From Agrobacterium tumefaciens (GTDB lineage: Bacteria > Pseudomonadota > Alphaproteobacteria > Rhizobiales > Rhizobiaceae), in assembly GCF_000834635.1 (NCBI RefSeq), contig NZ_JXQV01000008.1, positions 115,313 through 179,312 of the forward strand: a DNA stretch of 64,000 bases, given 5' to 3'. The stretch's first letter is position 1, and each line of letters begins with the position of its first letter. Of this stretch, positions 8,831 through 16,486 are shown one piece after another. The notes beneath the pieces were generated by a model that was not told the DNA's origin, did not search any database, and saw nothing but the letters and a program-made list of their open reading frames with translations. The position numbers and the translations under genes were made by a program.

Positions 8831-9727
8831 TTGAACAAACTGCGAATATTCGTGTCCGTCGCCACGTTGGCGCTCCTGATCATCATCATCCTGCGCGCGG
8901 ATCTGGCGGGTCTTGCACAATCGCTGTCGCGCATCTCCTGGACCGCGATCATATGTTGCCTCGCGCTGGTACAGGTGCAAATCGTGCTCTCGGCACTGAG
9001 GTGGCGCTTCACTGCGAGACGTCTTGGCCAGGATATTGCGCCTTTCACGGCAATTCGGGAATACTACGTCGCCAGCCTTTTGAACCAAACCCTGCCGGGC
9101 GGCATGGGTGGTGATGCGTTGAGAGCCTGGAGAATGCGCAGCGATGAGCACGGTGGGTGGAAACAATCCGCAAAGGCCGTTATCTTCGAAAGGCTTTCCG
9201 GACAGATTGCGCTTTTTCTTCTGGCATTGATTGGCCTGTCCATCTGGCCCTTCGTGTCGAACAGCGACAATGTTCAGTATTCGTGGCATTTCATCATCCT
9301 CGGCATAGCCGCAATCGCCGCCGTCATACTGATCACCATATGGATCGAAAGGCGAAACGTGGAGAGCAACCTTTTTGAAAGCCTGCTCAACGTCTTCGTC
9401 CGGCGCAAGGCATGGCTGTTTCAAATCTCAACAAGCGCCGCTATTCTCTTCGCCTATGTCGCCGTCTTCCTAATAACGGCTCATGCCATGGGCTCCAGCC
9501 TGCCGTGGATTGCAGGCCTGACGATTATACCGTTCTGTCTGGTCGCTATGCTGATCCCCACCGGCTTTGGCGGCTGGGGAACACGCGAAGCTGCGGCGAT
9601 GGCACTTTGGCCGTTGTTGGGCGCGCCTTCCGCCGATGGTCTTGCCGCGAGCATTAGTTATGGCTGGCTGTCACTTGCGGGTGCGGCACCTGGAATAGTT
9701 TTCCTCGTCGCCTTGCGCAGGAGATAG
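8831..9727 (+). CDS. UPF0104 / lysylphosphatidylglycerol-synthase-TM-like membrane protein
   Basis: 298 residues with about eight membrane helices and a TTG start at 8831. It has the family signature SLLNQTLPGGMGGDALRAW and IPTGFGGWGTREAA, typical of the YbhN/UPF0104 group related to the flippase half of MprF. Such proteins are thought to move or bind lipids, and many are uncharacterised. Its last 70 bp overlap the convergent CDP-alcohol phosphatidyltransferase gene. It sits in a locus with a sulfatase-fold enzyme and a GT4 enzyme, so a role in moving a modified lipid or glycoside is plausible but inferred. Confidence 0.85.
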   Translation: MNKLRIFVSVATLALLIIIILRADLAGLAQSLSRISWTAIICCLALVQVQIVLSALRWRFTARRLGQDIAPFTAIREYYVASLLNQTLPGGMGGDALRAWRMRSDEHGGWKQSAKAVIFERLSGQIALFLLALIGLSIWPFVSNSDNVQYSWHFIILGIAAIAAVILITIWIERRNVESNLFESLLNVFVRRKAWLFQISTSAAILFAYVAVFLITAHAMGSSLPWIAGLTIIPFCLVAMLIPTGFGGWGTREAAAMALWPLLGAPSADGLAASISYGWLSLAGAAPGIVFLVALRRR

Positions 9728-10461
9728 ACGACGTCGATGGCGAAGGAAATGACAAGCATGGCAAGCGAAATAGCCGCGAGATAGCTCGACAGAGGAACGG
9801 TGACAAAAGGCACGAGGATCAGGCAGAGTGCTGACACCTGGACCACACACACAAATTTGCGCCTGAACGAGGTTGGCAAATCGGCGGCCAAAGCGGTGAA
9901 GAACCAGCCAGCAGCGACAAATCCATAGCGCATCAATCCAATGAGAAGGACCCAGGCCCCAGCCTTCGCCAGTATGGCAGCGGCTACGGAAAGGATGAGA
10001 ATGAGAAGCGCATCGACTTCCATGTCAAAACGCGCCCCCAGCTCCGATTCCTGGCGATATTTCCGGGCGAGATAACCGTCTATACCATCAAGCGCCAGAG
10101 CGAATGCAACGACGCCGACCAGTACCCAGAGAACGGTATCCGCCTGATGCAAACTCTCAAAGCAGATCACCGTCGCGCCGGTCAGGCTGACAAGCGTACT
10201 GCGAAATGCCGTGACAAAATTGGCATAGCCGAACCGACGGTGGGGATAATCCGGCAAGAGATACATGACGAAGCCGAAAATGAGGGAAAGCGACAGGACG
10301 GCGGCAGCCACAAAATCCCAACCCAAGGCCAGTTTCGCGCGCAACACGATTGCAACGATGATCGTGCCGAGCATGAGACAAGCAAGATTCGCCAGCGTGC
10401 TATGAATGAGGGGCCGTCTGCCCCCCATTTTTTCAGCGGCATAAGTTGAGATCAACGCCAT
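9658..10461 (-). CDS. CDP-alcohol phosphatidyltransferase family membrane protein
   Basis: 267 residues with about six membrane helices. The diagnostic motif is intact in the middle of the protein: DGIDGYLAR, eight residues, then GARFDMEVD, matching DGxxAR-x8-GxxxDxxxD. The enzyme would transfer a phosphoalcohol from CDP-linked donors (or CMP-activated substrates) at the membrane. The ATG at 10459-10461 follows a strong AAGGAGG site. It lies 23 bp downstream of the GTP cyclohydrolase II gene on the same strand, so the two likely form an operon. Its 3' end overlaps the convergent UPF0104 gene by 70 bp. Confidence 0.9.
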   Translation of the reverse strand: MALISTYAAEKMGGRRPLIHSTLANLACLMLGTIIVAIVLRAKLALGWDFVAAAVLSLSLIFGFVMYLLPDYPHRRFGYANFVTAFRSTLVSLTGATVICFESLHQADTVLWVLVGVVAFALALDGIDGYLARKYRQESELGARFDMEVDALLILILSVAAAILAKAGAWVLLIGLMRYGFVAAGWFFTALAADLPTSFRRKFVCVVQVSALCLILVPFVTVPLSSYLAAISLAMLVISFAIDVVYLLRKATRKTIPGAAPASDSQP

Positions 10462-10484
10462 TTATTCCTCCTTGCGGCCAAACA

Positions 10485-11591
10485 TCACTCTGCGGCAACC
10501 AGCGCCTTCAAGTCCATGAGATGCCCGGCACGAAGTGTCTTCGTACGGAGGTAATTCTGGTTTTCCATTGTCACAGCGCCGTTGACCGGCGCACGCGCAT
10601 CAACTTTGATGCCTCCTGCCCTCAGCGCGCTGATTTTCGTTGGATTGTTCGTATAGACGGCAACGTTCGAAATTTTCATAAGCAACAGCATCGCAACGGC
10701 TGCCTCATATCGGCGATGATCCTCGGCAAGGCCGAGCTCTGCATCCGCATCGATCGTGTCCAATCCGAGATGCTGATATCCATAGGCGCGCATTTTCGCG
10801 CCAATACCCGTGCCTCGGCCTTCCTGATCGAGATAAAGAAGAACGCCACCACCGGCTTCCTTCAGAAGAGCCAGCCCGTTTTGAAGCTGGTCACCGCAAT
10901 CGCACTTCAGCGAGCCACAGAGATCGCCAGTGATGCAGGATGAATGGATACGGATCGGCACGGTGCGGGATGTATCAGGCTTGCCAACGATAATTGCGAC
11001 TTGGTCCTTCTGCGCGAGCCCGCCCCGGAAAACGACGAATTCAGCATCTCCCAGCTCCTTGAGAGGAACGCGGGTGCGAGCAACCTGCTGGAAGCGCTCG
11101 CGGGCAACATCTGCCCCCTTCAAATGAGCGACAGATAGTTCGCAACATCCTGCAAAGGTTGTGCCTGTCGCAGAGATGTCGGCGACGATCATTGCAGGAA
11201 GCAAAAGGGCAATCCGTGCCAGTTCTGCCGTCTGGGAAGCAAGCGTATCTGCCGCGACCCAGCTTGAAGGACGCTTGGCGCCGAGTACATAGGATAGACG
11301 CGAAGCCGCCTCGAAGTTCACGCCCGCAAGCGGCGTCAATATATCCTGCTGGCCTGCGATACCAAGGCGTGATGCCCGTGGGGCGGTCAGCAGCAGCGAG
11401 TGAGTTTGATCGCATGCGGCTGCGAATTGGTCATAGATAGAGGGTGCAACGGCATCAAGAGCAAGAACTGCCATCTTCCGTTCGTTCGATGACAACACGA
11501 CGGGGCGTCCATAACGCAATTCGGAAACTGCGCGTTCTACGTCGATTTCCGGCGTGCTGAACTGAAAAGATGGCTTGGAGGCATTCAACAT
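10485..11591 (-). CDS. ribA: GTP cyclohydrolase II with degenerate RibB-like N-terminal domain
   Basis: 368 residues. The C-terminal half (about 175-368) is a good GTP cyclohydrolase II. Zn ligands are Cys219, Cys230 and Cys232 within the stretch 216-235. LDQEGRGTGIG (254-264) and TNNPTK (314-319) are present. It should convert GTP to 2,5-diamino-6-ribosylamino-4-pyrimidinone 5'-phosphate with release of formate and PPi. Residues about 15-165 resemble dihydroxybutanone-phosphate synthase (RibB) in pattern (ELRYGRPVV), but the acidic catalytic loop is replaced by SNERKMAVL, so that half looks inactive. The gene is divergent from the MDR dehydrogenase and is followed by the phosphatidyltransferase. 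It is probably a specialised paralogue rather than the housekeeping riboflavin gene. Confidence 0.88.
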   Translation of the reverse strand: MLNASKPSFQFSTPEIDVERAVSELRYGRPVVLSSNERKMAVLALDAVAPSIYDQFAAACDQTHSLLLTAPRASRLGIAGQQDILTPLAGVNFEAASRLSYVLGAKRPSSWVAADTLASQTAELARIALLLPAMIVADISATGTTFAGCCELSVAHLKGADVARERFQQVARTRVPLKELGDAEFVVFRGGLAQKDQVAIIVGKPDTSRTVPIRIHSSCITGDLCGSLKCDCGDQLQNGLALLKEAGGGVLLYLDQEGRGTGIGAKMRAYGYQHLGLDTIDADAELGLAEDHRRYEAAVAMLLLMKISNVAVYTNNPTKISALRAGGIKVDARAPVNGAVTMENQNYLRTKTLRAGHLMDLKALVAAE

Positions 11592-11644
11592 CGGACATAA
11601 TCTCCCTGTGCGTTTTCTGGTTTTACGATGAAATTTGCGGGCTG

Positions 11645-11692
11645 GTTTTGTGTGAGCCGTAAATTTATTTTGATTTACTCACGGAACAAAAC
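11645..11692. promoter_or_regulatory. Two-block palindrome in the ribA-like / MDR divergent promoter
   Basis: GTTTTGT (11645-11651) pairs with ACAAAAC (11686-11692), and GTAAAT (11659-11664) pairs with ATTTAC (11673-11678). Both pairs share the same centre at 11668.5. The element lies in the 152-bp gap between the divergent genes and could bind a regulator that controls both arms. No regulator gene lies in this locus. Confidence 0.5.
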
Positions 11693-11743
11693 GTGGCTCT
11701 GCGTCATACGCTCCATTGAACACGCACATACGGGATCACTCTT

Positions 11744-12751
11744 TTGGCATTTGCGAAGAACACTGCGACAATCGCCGCACGGCGCCCAGCTCGCGCGCTT
11801 TGGATAGAGAGCGCAGGCCAATGTGCGATGAAGGACGAAAACCTGAGATCGGCCCTTGAGCCCCATGAGGTCCTTGTTCGCAGTCTTTACAGCGGCATTA
11901 GCCGGGGAACGGAATCCCTCGTCTTCAATGGTGGCGTTCCACAAAGCGAATTCGACAGAATGCGCGGGCCGCATATGATCGGCGATTTCACGTTTCCGCT
12001 GAAATACGGTTACTCCAGCGTTGGCATGATCGAAGATGGGCCAGCAGAATTGCTGGGCCGGCCGGTGTTCTGCCTCCACCCCCATCAGGATTTCTTCGTC
12101 ACGACGCAGGATATGGTTACACCCCTGCCGGACAATCTTGAGCCAGAGCGCGCCGTGCTCGCTGCGAATATGGAAACCGCCCTCAACATCGTTTGGGATG
12201 CCCTCATTCAGCCAGGAGACCGGGTTGCCGTTTTCGGCAGCGGCGTGGTGGGAACACTTGTGGCGAGCCTGTCCAGCAGAATTGCGGGCACGGAAACCAC
12301 CCTCGTTGACGTCAACCCGGATCGTCGTAAGCACGTTGAAGCCATGGACATCCGGTTCGTAGAGGCTGGCGATCTGGACGGCGAATTCGACGTGCTCATC
12401 AATGCTTCGGCATCATCAGCAGCTCTTGCCAATGCCATTGAACATGCCGGAACGGAAGGGCGGATCGTGGAGGCAAGCTGGTACGGCGAAGGCACCGTTA
12501 CGATCCCGCTTGGTGGCGCGTTCCATTCCAAACGGCTTTCCCTCGTCAGCTCACAGGTCGGCTCCATCCCCGCATTTCGCAAGGCGCGCTGGACGTTCGG
12601 ACGACGCATGGCAAAGGCCCTGGAGCTTTTGCGGGACGACCGCCTCGACCACTTAATTTCCGGTGAAACGTCTTTTGATGATCTGGCCGCTGGTTATCCA
12701 CGTATCCTTTCATCACAAGACACACTTTGCCATCGCATCCGCTACCCATGA
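11744..12751 (+). CDS. Medium-chain dehydrogenase/reductase (zinc-type alcohol dehydrogenase fold)
   Basis: 335 residues from a TTG start; later ATGs would cut the conserved N-terminal strand. The catalytic-domain loop SLYSGISRGTE replaces the usual Cys-containing CGICGTD, so the catalytic zinc site is probably absent, as in BchC-like members. The Rossmann part has VAVFGSGVVGTLVA and a following acidic residue in LVDVNPD, which suggests NAD(H) preference. It leads an apparent four-gene operon (MDR, PTPS-like, GT4, methyltransferase). It may oxidise or reduce a side chain of the GTP-derived intermediate; this is inference. Confidence 0.82.
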   Translation: MAFAKNTATIAARRPARALWIESAGQCAMKDENLRSALEPHEVLVRSLYSGISRGTESLVFNGGVPQSEFDRMRGPHMIGDFTFPLKYGYSSVGMIEDGPAELLGRPVFCLHPHQDFFVTTQDMVTPLPDNLEPERAVLAANMETALNIVWDALIQPGDRVAVFGSGVVGTLVASLSSRIAGTETTLVDVNPDRRKHVEAMDIRFVEAGDLDGEFDVLINASASSAALANAIEHAGTEGRIVEASWYGEGTVTIPLGGAFHSKRLSLVSSQVGSIPAFRKARWTFGRRMAKALELLRDDRLDHLISGETSFDDLAAGYPRILSSQDTLCHRIRYP

Positions 12752-12761
12752 AAGAGAGACC

Positions 12762-13160
12762 ATGTTCGCAGTCGAAGTTCGAGACCACATTATGATCGCC
12801 CACAGCCTGCCGCGCCCGGTTTTCGGTCCGGCCCAAGGCATGCACGGTGCCACCTTCGTTGTGGACGCGGCATTTTTCACGAAGGATGTGGACGAAGATG
12901 GTCTAGCGGTCGATATCGGCGCAGCAACAACTGTCCTATCTGAGGTTTTAAAGCCGCTGAATTATCAAAACCTGGATGAAGTCGAGGTCTTCAAAGGCAA
13001 GATCAGCACCACAGAAGTCATCGCAAAACACATATTCGATGAGCTTGCAGCAGCCGTGGCAGCCAAGCGTTTGGGTCCCGGCAGCCACCGGATCTCGCGC
13101 CTCAAGATTACGCTGCATGAATCCCACGCAGCTCGCGGCTGGTATGAGGCAGACCTTTGA
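12762..13160 (+). CDS. Diverged 6-pyruvoyl-tetrahydropterin synthase / QueD-fold protein
   Basis: 132 residues from the ATG at 12762, 10 bp after the dehydrogenase stop. The QueD/PTPS layout is visible: IAHSLPRP (first Zn His, His14), GMHGATF (second Zn His, His28), LDEVEVF and KITLHESHAA (conserved Glu120). By eye alignment to QueD, the nucleophilic Cys is Ala24, the third Zn His is Ala30, and the catalytic His of the LDH motif is Glu73. The Asp72 and the Glu are kept. The fold is therefore recognisable but the standard lyase chemistry looks lost. It overlaps the glycosyltransferase start, so the two are translationally coupled. Confidence 0.8.
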   Translation: MFAVEVRDHIMIAHSLPRPVFGPAQGMHGATFVVDAAFFTKDVDEDGLAVDIGAATTVLSEVLKPLNYQNLDEVEVFKGKISTTEVIAKHIFDELAAAVAAKRLGPGSHRISRLKITLHESHAARGWYEADL

Positions 13161-14203
13161 CGCCAAGCCTCACATTCGCCTACCCCGGCAACCTTGAACT
13201 GAGGACCGGGGGATATGGCTATGATCGGGAAATCATCAAAGGGTTACGACACCTCGGCTGGGAAATCGACCTTCTGCCGCTCGGAGATGGCTTTCCCTCA
13301 CCCACTCCTGACACACTGGCAGAAGCGGAAAAGCGCTTGTCGTCCCTGAACGATGGCGCGCTCGTAGTCATAGACGGGCTGGCTTTCGGTGTGATGGATG
13401 CCTGGGCAAGCCGTGAAGCTCAGCGCCTCAGAATCGTGGCGTTGGTGCATCATCCGCTAGCGCTGGAAACAGGTCTGAGCGCAGAACAACAGGAACCTTT
13501 GCGGCGAAGTGAAATGGTAGCCCTGCGGGCAGTGCGCCATGTTCTTGTAACCTCGCCAATGACGGCGGCCGAACTGACGAGAAATTTCGGTGTTTCTCCT
13601 GACAAGATCAGCGTCGCAGTGCCCGGAACCGTAAGGCCACCGGCATCCCGCAAGGTTGCAACCGAAATCCCGCAAATCCTGTCTGTTGGTTCTCTGACAA
13701 GGCGCAAGGGACATGATGTTTTGATCAATGCGCTGGCGAGGATTTCCGATCTGGATTGGCAGGCAACGATCATTGGAAGTCCCCATTTGGACACGACCAT
13801 CGCCAATGCTCTGGAAGAGCAAATCATAACGCTTGATCTTTCAGCACGCATTAATCTTGCTGGCGAGTCCGATGATTTGCCAACGGCCTACGCCACGGCA
13901 GACATTTTCGCGCTTGCAAGCCGTTATGAAGGTTATGGCATGGTCTTTGCCGAAGCTCTGTCCCACGGCCTGCCGATCGTTGCATGCAAGGCGGGTGCCG
14001 TGCCAGACGTCGTCCCAAGTGAGGCTGGATATCTCGTTCCGGTAGACGATGTCGAGGCCGTCGCTTCCACCCTGAGGACATTGCTGACCGACCATGAGGA
14101 ACGCAGTCAGCGGGCGGAAGCAGCCGCGAGAGCGGGCGCTTTACTCCCGCAATGGGAAGACACATCGAAAATCATTTCGATGGCATTGAAAGAGTTGGCA
14201 TGA
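13157..14203 (+). CDS. Family 4 glycosyltransferase (GT-B fold)
   Basis: 348 residues. The start is TTG at 13157, overlapping the TGA of the PTPS-like gene (TTGA). The N-terminal domain begins with TFAYPGNLELRTGGYGYD, the glycine-rich acceptor/donor loop. The C-terminal domain has SVGSLTRRKGHDVL and the EX7E retaining motif in SRYEGYGMVFAEALSHG. The donor would be an NDP-sugar in the cytoplasm. Because it is sandwiched between a pterin-fold protein and a methyltransferase, it may glycosylate the pathway product, as BGluT does for pterins in cyanobacteria. That link is inference from context. Confidence 0.88.
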   Translation: MTPSLTFAYPGNLELRTGGYGYDREIIKGLRHLGWEIDLLPLGDGFPSPTPDTLAEAEKRLSSLNDGALVVIDGLAFGVMDAWASREAQRLRIVALVHHPLALETGLSAEQQEPLRRSEMVALRAVRHVLVTSPMTAAELTRNFGVSPDKISVAVPGTVRPPASRKVATEIPQILSVGSLTRRKGHDVLINALARISDLDWQATIIGSPHLDTTIANALEEQIITLDLSARINLAGESDDLPTAYATADIFALASRYEGYGMVFAEALSHGLPIVACKAGAVPDVVPSEAGYLVPVDDVEAVASTLRTLLTDHEERSQRAEAAARAGALLPQWEDTSKIISMALKELA

Positions 14204-14997
14204 GCGGGTTTGACAAGGATTGGCTGAAACTTCGTGAACCGGCAGACCGTGAAGCAAGAGCAGCGCCGATGCTCGAAAAAGTGCGTCAGTACCTCGATGC
14301 CCTTCCGCAGCCGCATGTCATCATGGATATAGGGTGCGGCACAGGATCGACCTACAGGACGCTTTCGCAGAAACTGCCACACTGCGATTGGAAGCTTCTG
14401 GACTATGAAACCGTGTTGCTGGATGAGGCGAAGCGTCAAATTGGTGTGCATGAAAACATCGAGTTCCACCGCCAGGACCTGAACGATCTTGACGACACAC
14501 TTCTCGATAATGTTTCGATTGTCACCGCATCGGCTCTTTTCGATCTGTGCTCATCGGAGTTTTGCGACCGCTTCGTAGAAAAGTTATCTCATCGCAACAT
14601 AGGCCTTTACGCAGCGCTGAACTATGACGGCATCATGGAATGGTCGATCAAGCATCCGCTGGATGAACAGATTGCCGCAGATTTTAACCTGCATCAGAGA
14701 TCTGACAAAGGCTTTGGCCCAGCTCTCGGACCTGGCGCTTCTGCCCACCTCTCTCATCGATGTGAAGAACTGGGATTTACGGTTGAGATTGCCGATAGCC
14801 CCTGGCGCCTTGGGTCGTCTTCAGCCGAGCTTCAGAAAGAGTTTCTTGCGGGACTTCATCGGCCGGTGCAGGAAATAGGCAATGTCAGCGATCCGGCATT
14901 CAATGAGTGGCTCGAGTTCCGCCACTCACACATTGGCCGGGACGGCAGCCTCTGCATCGTTGGACATACGGACTTTCTGGCCCTCCCCAGCACTTAG
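14200..14997 (+). CDS. Class I SAM-dependent methyltransferase
   Basis: 265 residues from the ATG at 14200, overlapping the glycosyltransferase TGA by ATGA; this favours it over an upstream in-frame ATG at 14152. Motif I is VIMDIGCGTGSTYR, and an acidic residue (LLDYE) ends strand 2 for ribose binding. Motif post-I and the IVTASALFDL segment follow. It is the last gene of the MDR, PTPS-like, GT4 run. Its last 72 bp overlap the convergent RibD-like gene. The acceptor is unknown. Confidence 0.87.
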   Translation: MSGFDKDWLKLREPADREARAAPMLEKVRQYLDALPQPHVIMDIGCGTGSTYRTLSQKLPHCDWKLLDYETVLLDEAKRQIGVHENIEFHRQDLNDLDDTLLDNVSIVTASALFDLCSSEFCDRFVEKLSHRNIGLYAALNYDGIMEWSIKHPLDEQIAADFNLHQRSDKGFGPALGPGASAHLSHRCEELGFTVEIADSPWRLGSSSAELQKEFLAGLHRPVQEIGNVSDPAFNEWLEFRHSHIGRDGSLCIVGHTDFLALPST

Positions 14998-15759
14998 GCA
15001 CGTATCTGCTTTCATGCGACAGTCAAACAACACATCGCCTCCCAGCACGTAGACATCTGCTGATGGGCGCTGAGCGTTGCAGAGTTCCGTGATAGGTGCG
15101 AGGGAGATGCCGGATGGTCCGGAGCCGATGATCAAAGGTGAGATCGTCACGTGAAGGCGATCAACCAGCCCATCATCAATGAAGCGTGCAATGGTTCTAG
15201 CGCCACCTTCCACCAGTATCCGCTTCAAGCCGCGCTCAGCAAGACAGTCGAGGATGTCCTGAGGATCGAGGCCATCTGGGCCGCGTTGAAGTCTCACCAC
15301 ATCGAACCGGCGTGAGGACCTCGGCGCATCATGCCCTTGGATGACGATAACCGGTGCAGCGCCATCTTGAAACAGGCGCTCATCTCCGGTCAATTCGCCG
15401 CGACAGTCTATGATGACCCGGGTCGGACTTGGACCTGACACCTCTCGTACGGAGAGGCGCGGATCATCATTCTGGACGGTTCCGATACCAACGATGACCG
15501 CATCGACGAGGGCGCGGCAGCGGTGAAGATGCGCAAGCCCTTCAGGTCCTGAAATATCGCGAGCATCCCCGCTTGGCGTGGCAACGCGTCCATCAAGAGA
15601 CTGACCGACCTGCGCAAGGACAAACCCATCCTTGGCCGACGCAATCGGACCGTAAAGCGCAAATGCGGGATCCACATCTTGCCTGCCGATCAGGCCATTC
15701 CCACTGCGTAGTGAAAGGAGCCGCGTCCAAAGCCTGTCATTCATATGGAGGTTTTGCAT
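14926..15759 (-). CDS. RibD-type pyrimidine reductase (no deaminase domain)
   Basis: 277 residues. The reductase domain of RibD is clear: AQVGQSLDGRVAT, then ISGPEGLAHLHRCRALVDA, GIGTVQNDDPRLSVR, PTRVIIDCRGEL and LVEGGARTIARFI. The N-terminal cytidine-deaminase-like domain of bifunctional RibD is missing. It is replaced by about 45 residues that resemble no domain I know. Expected chemistry is NADPH reduction of a ribosylamino-pyrimidine to the ribitylamino form. It is the second gene after cytochrome b561 on the minus strand (12 bp apart) and overlaps the methyltransferase 3' end by 72 bp. Confidence 0.87.
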   Translation of the reverse strand: MQNLHMNDRLWTRLLSLRSGNGLIGRQDVDPAFALYGPIASAKDGFVLAQVGQSLDGRVATPSGDARDISGPEGLAHLHRCRALVDAVIVGIGTVQNDDPRLSVREVSGPSPTRVIIDCRGELTGDERLFQDGAAPVIVIQGHDAPRSSRRFDVVRLQRGPDGLDPQDILDCLAERGLKRILVEGGARTIARFIDDGLVDRLHVTISPLIIGSGPSGISLAPITELCNAQRPSADVYVLGGDVLFDCRMKADTCLSAGEGQKVRMSNDAEAAVPANV

Positions 15760-15771
15760 CGACGTCCCTGT

Positions 15772-16305
15772 CTAAAGAATTCGGTAAAGCGTGGCATCTC
15801 GGCGTATGAGGTGATGGAATATCACTGCCAATATGTGTAACGCGAAAAGCCCTAAAACGATCCACGCGCTCCACTCGTGGATGGCTGAGAGCATCGGCGC
15901 GATCTCCGAAGATTTGCCAAGCGGACTCCAGATCGTCACCAATCCAAACCATTGCAGGGGGAACCCGTGGGCATTTGTGGCTAAGAAGCCTGAAACGGGC
16001 ATGATGATCAAAAACACGTAGAGCAACCCGTGAACCGTATTGGCCGCAATACGCTCTAGCGCGGATCTCTCCACTGGAGGCGGTGGTTGAAAAAGCCGAA
16101 ATCCAACTCTGAGCAACATGGCCCACAGCACGAGAAAGCCGAAGCTTTCATGCACAAGATAGAAATCCAGCTTGACGTCATCCTTTACGAAGCTAATCAT
16201 CAAGCCCAGAGGCCATGTCGCGAAAACAAGCAAAGCCACGATCCAATGCATGGCTTTTGATATGCGGCTGTAGCCCGGAAAATCTCGCGTCGAGCGATCT
16301 GTCAT
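15772..16305 (-). CDS. Cytochrome b561 (CybB-like)
   Basis: 177 residues from the ATG at 16303-16305, which has GGAGG six bases upstream; other ATG/GTG starts lie 2 and 10 codons further out. Four membrane helices carry His residues at b-type haem positions (KAMHWIVAL, LVHESFGF, NTVHGLLY, ALHILAVIFHH). Such proteins move electrons between quinol and periplasmic acceptors. It sits 12 bp upstream of the RibD-like reductase gene and is probably co-transcribed. Whether it feeds the local pathway or is a simple neighbour is unknown. Confidence 0.88.
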   Translation of the reverse strand: MTDRSTRDFPGYSRISKAMHWIVALLVFATWPLGLMISFVKDDVKLDFYLVHESFGFLVLWAMLLRVGFRLFQPPPPVERSALERIAANTVHGLLYVFLIIMPVSGFLATNAHGFPLQWFGLVTIWSPLGKSSEIAPMLSAIHEWSAWIVLGLFALHILAVIFHHLIRRDATLYRIL

Positions 16306-16486
16306 CGGCATCCTCCCTCCTGATGTATATAACATCTTCGAAAAGTAACAGCTATGAGCATGGCAAACATCGCGCTATCGTGATGCAAATCTTCGAGGGT
16401 TAAGACGGCTACTGTTACGAGGCAGGACAACATCTGCCCCGAAGTGGCAAGGTCCACGGCTATTGCGCGTGACCCGCCTCAGGCGA

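Noticed and set aside
10462..11743. FMN riboswitch upstream of the ribA-like gene
   Set aside because: The 152-bp upstream gap is too short for, and shows none of, the conserved RFN helices; only a palindrome was found.
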